Positions 61,975 through 64,000 of a stretch of 64,000 nt of DNA are shown in pieces. The position numbers and the translations under genes were made by a program. Below the pieces are notes generated by a model. That model saw nothing but the letters and a program-made list of their open reading frames with translations. It did not search any database and was not told the origin of the DNA. How positions within the stretch are numbered: the stretch's first letter is position 1; every line of letters begins with the position of its first letter. This DNA is from Plumapathes pennacea (Eukaryota > Cnidaria > Anthozoa > Antipatharia > Myriopathidae), in NCBI GenBank assembly GCA_964036295.1, contig OZ038467.1:6441001-6505000 (forward strand), given 5' to 3'.

Positions 61975-63567
61975 TTACGATTTCTGTTTCTTCTTTGTCT
62001 GTTCTTCGTCGATTGCCTTCCTTTTTCTTTCTAGTTTTCGCACCTGAAAGGAAAAAACATTTCAAACACAAGGCAAACACACCACAAAAGAAATACATGT
62101 ATATAGATTTATTATATAGACACGAGTGTTTTACTGGAAAATATACCGTGTCATAAAACCCATACGAAACTACATCCGGGACCCGAGTGGCGTACTTTCC
62201 ATATCCTCACTAGTGAGGATATCGATGGCATCATTTCCCGCTTTTTGCACGGTTGCTCGTACATTTTCTCGCAAAACACTCGTGTCTATAGAATAAAAAG
62301 AAAACTGCACGGCGGCTTGAAGATATGGATTATATTTTTTCGTGGTAAAAACAAAATTTTTTACTCACTCGCGCAGCGCTCGTTCGTAAAATATTGTTTT
62401 TACCATTCGAAAATAAAATTGATTTCGTATCTCCGCACCGCCGTGTAATATCCTGTCTGTCTGTCTCTATATATATTAGAATGATAAGTCCCAAGAAAAT
62501 CCTTTCGTTTTCGTTCGCATCCGAAAACGCCACCGCCGTTGTTTCTTCCGGGGCCAGAGTAGACAGAATTGTATTCCAAAAATTCCGAAATAGGAATGGC
62601 CCCCGAATAAACGCGCCCTACACATCCAGGCTGTTAATAGACATGAATGAGTACGTGTGCTTACCTCGGTCTTCTTAGCTTTCTTTATTTTTGTTATCTT
62701 GTCGTACAGTCGTTTGTCTTTCTTATTCATGCTAGCGATGGCTAGCTCCTTTTCTTCTCTCGACATCTTTTCTGCTGGCGCTGTATCATCTTAAAAGACA
62801 AAAAAATACCGTTTAAAACCTTCCCTCATTAACGGCCAAACCAGATGAATGGTTTACATCCGGCCCATTCATAATTTTACTTTCGTCCTGAGCGTTTGGA
62901 AATCTCACTTTCTAGTTTTGGCCTTATACCAAGAAAACTGGTTTACCATGACTCACGTGACATGATTCGACCAATCGCGTACGGCAGTGACAGGTCTAAA
63001 AACTGAGAACAAATTGGCGTCGAAGTACAGATCCAAGACATGAAAATGAGATTCCTAAGGGTTCTTTCGCCTCTTACACTCGCTCGCTCGTGACTTCCTG
63101 CTTAATGGTCTCAGAGATTGACAAAAAAACTTTCAAACCATTGAGATGCATGTTTCCTCTGTTTCAAAAGGAGGTCTAGTGCGAAAGCTACCTTATGAAA
63201 ATTGGTTTTCATTTCATGCAAACAAACTAATTTTTATTATGGGATTCGCATTAGGCCTCGGTTTGAAACAGAGACAACAGGCATCTCGGAAATGGCCTAT
63301 TCACCTTCTTTTGTTTCTTTGTTCTTCTCGTTCGTCTTCTCTTCGTCCAATATGGCTTGTCGCTCAGGAGGTACGTAATCTCCCGCTTCCTCTTGAACAA
63401 ATGGCGACAAGTGTGGTGGCAAATCTACGCCAATAAAGTAATCCTCGACGGGGAGCAATTTTCGGCAGTTTATGCAGTCAAATATCCATTGCGGCTGAAC
63501 ATAATACCTACAGGAAACAAGAAAAGCGGTTTTCTTCAAGACCTGGGCCTGTACTCGCAAACAAAAA

Positions 63568-63608
<41 letters not shown>

Positions 63609-63912
63609 GAGCAGGGAACGGGGAATGCCCAGTCGTTCACAGCACGACCACCAAAACACCGGATGAGATCTAAATTTTGTCTTATCAATCTGTGAGCCCT
63701 CCAAAGAAGCCATCCTCCACTTGTGAAAGTCTCACAATATCAGCCCCAGCCCCCCTCACCCCTCGCACGTGAGCACGTCCACAGACCTGGAGAGGAACTG
63801 GTGTCCGTGAGTTGGTCTATCAACAATCTGATGTGTTATCCGCTCATCACTTTCTCCATATGTGGCACCAATAGCATCCGTGCTGCACCAAGATACCTCG
63901 CCACCAAAACAT
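61975..63912 (-). CDS. PES1: Pescadillo, 3' part (5' end beyond the right edge)
   Basis: Nucleolar ribosome biogenesis factor of the PeBoW complex (with BOP1 and WDR12), needed for 28S rRNA maturation. Four exons in phase: 63787-63912, 63305-63507, 62665-62789, 61975-62043. Exon 1 here reads [20 protein letters not shown] and [10 protein letters not shown], the start of the BRCT domain; exon 2 reads [20 protein letters not shown] and [15 protein letters not shown], then GDYVPPERQ; exon 3 carries [20 protein letters not shown] and [13 protein letters not shown]; exon 4 the basic tail [15 protein letters not shown] ending KKKQKS. This is the last about 174 residues. The acidic linker between BRCT and tail is much shorter than in vertebrates as modelled. 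Confidence 0.93.
62113..62460. mobile_element. Family K element, copy 2 (inverted relative to copy 1)
   Basis: Begins TATAGACACGAGTGTTTTAC, contains ACTACATCCGGGACCCGAGT, GATATCGATGGCATCATTTC, GCGCAGCGCTCGTTCGTAAA and TTTTTACCATTCGAAAATAA, the reverse-complement order of copy 1. Lies in the last pescadillo intron (62044-62664). Confidence 0.75.
63150..63300. mobile_element. Family F element, copy 2, abutting a pescadillo splice donor
   Basis: TTTCCTCTGTTTCAAAAGGAGG-TCTAGTGCGAAAG at the left and CCTCGGTTTGAAACAGAGAC-AACAGGC ... GGAAATGGCCTATT at the right match the ends of 5672-5783. The right end stops within about 4 bp of the donor of exon 63305-63507. Confidence 0.65.
63569..63606. repeat. 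(TG)n microsatellite in pescadillo intron
   Basis: 19 TG units. Confidence 0.97.
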
Positions 63913-64000
63913 CTGTGATAAATACAAAACATCATACCACCACCACTTTATAGATGGAATTAAAAGTAACAGAAAAAAAAAAAAAAAAAAAAAGAAAAAA

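Overview
This is animal nuclear DNA. Genes carry many short GT-AG introns, encode metazoan proteins (major vault protein, trimethylguanosine synthase, neuferricin, strawberry notch, pescadillo), and sit among dispersed inverted-repeat elements and microsatellites. AT-rich introns, a group III phospholipase A2, an ACX2-type acyl-CoA oxidase and an intronless TPR-CHAT gene with a very regular 40-residue repeat together suggest a cnidarian, probably a stony coral or other anthozoan. That assignment is inference. I see no operons, CRISPR arrays or prokaryotic features.

Layout, left to right. 138-4729 (-): 5' eleven coding exons of major vault protein; the 3' end lies off the left edge. 6132-9636 (-): peroxisomal acyl-CoA oxidase, five exons. 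10030-11068 (+): secreted group III phospholipase A2, two exons, divergent from the oxidase across 393 bp. 11864-17063 (-): TGS1, with one very large last exon. 17952-19257 (-): neuferricin (CYB5D2), two exons. 22514-40669 (-): strawberry notch homologue, about 37 exons whose phases all agree, giving about 1,465 residues. 41146-44099 (+): an uncertain secreted orphan. 44282-44512 (-): a small secreted ORF with a TATA box. 45661-50784 (-): a transmembrane receptor-like gene with an MRH-like (mannose-6-phosphate receptor homology) ectodomain. 52255-53608 (+): a four-pass membrane orphan, two exons. 54858-59099 (-): a single-exon TPR-CHAT protein with 22 TPRs. 61975-63912 (-): 3' four exons of pescadillo; its 5' part is off the right edge.

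The conserved genes are unrelated housekeeping functions (vault particle, fatty-acid oxidation, snRNA cap hypermethylation, haem-binding secreted protein, transcriptional regulation, ribosome biogenesis), so their adjacency implies no shared pathway. The most unusual pieces are the TPR-CHAT gene with an internally duplicated repeat block and decayed repeats upstream of its ATG, the MRH-like receptor, a 28-bp tandem repeat that copies a splice donor of the strawberry notch gene, and several miniature inverted-repeat families, one of which makes up most of two strawberry notch introns.

Exon boundaries were read by eye from splice consensus, reading phase and remembered family sequences. No alignment was run. 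Some starts and terminal exons are uncertain, as stated in each entry.
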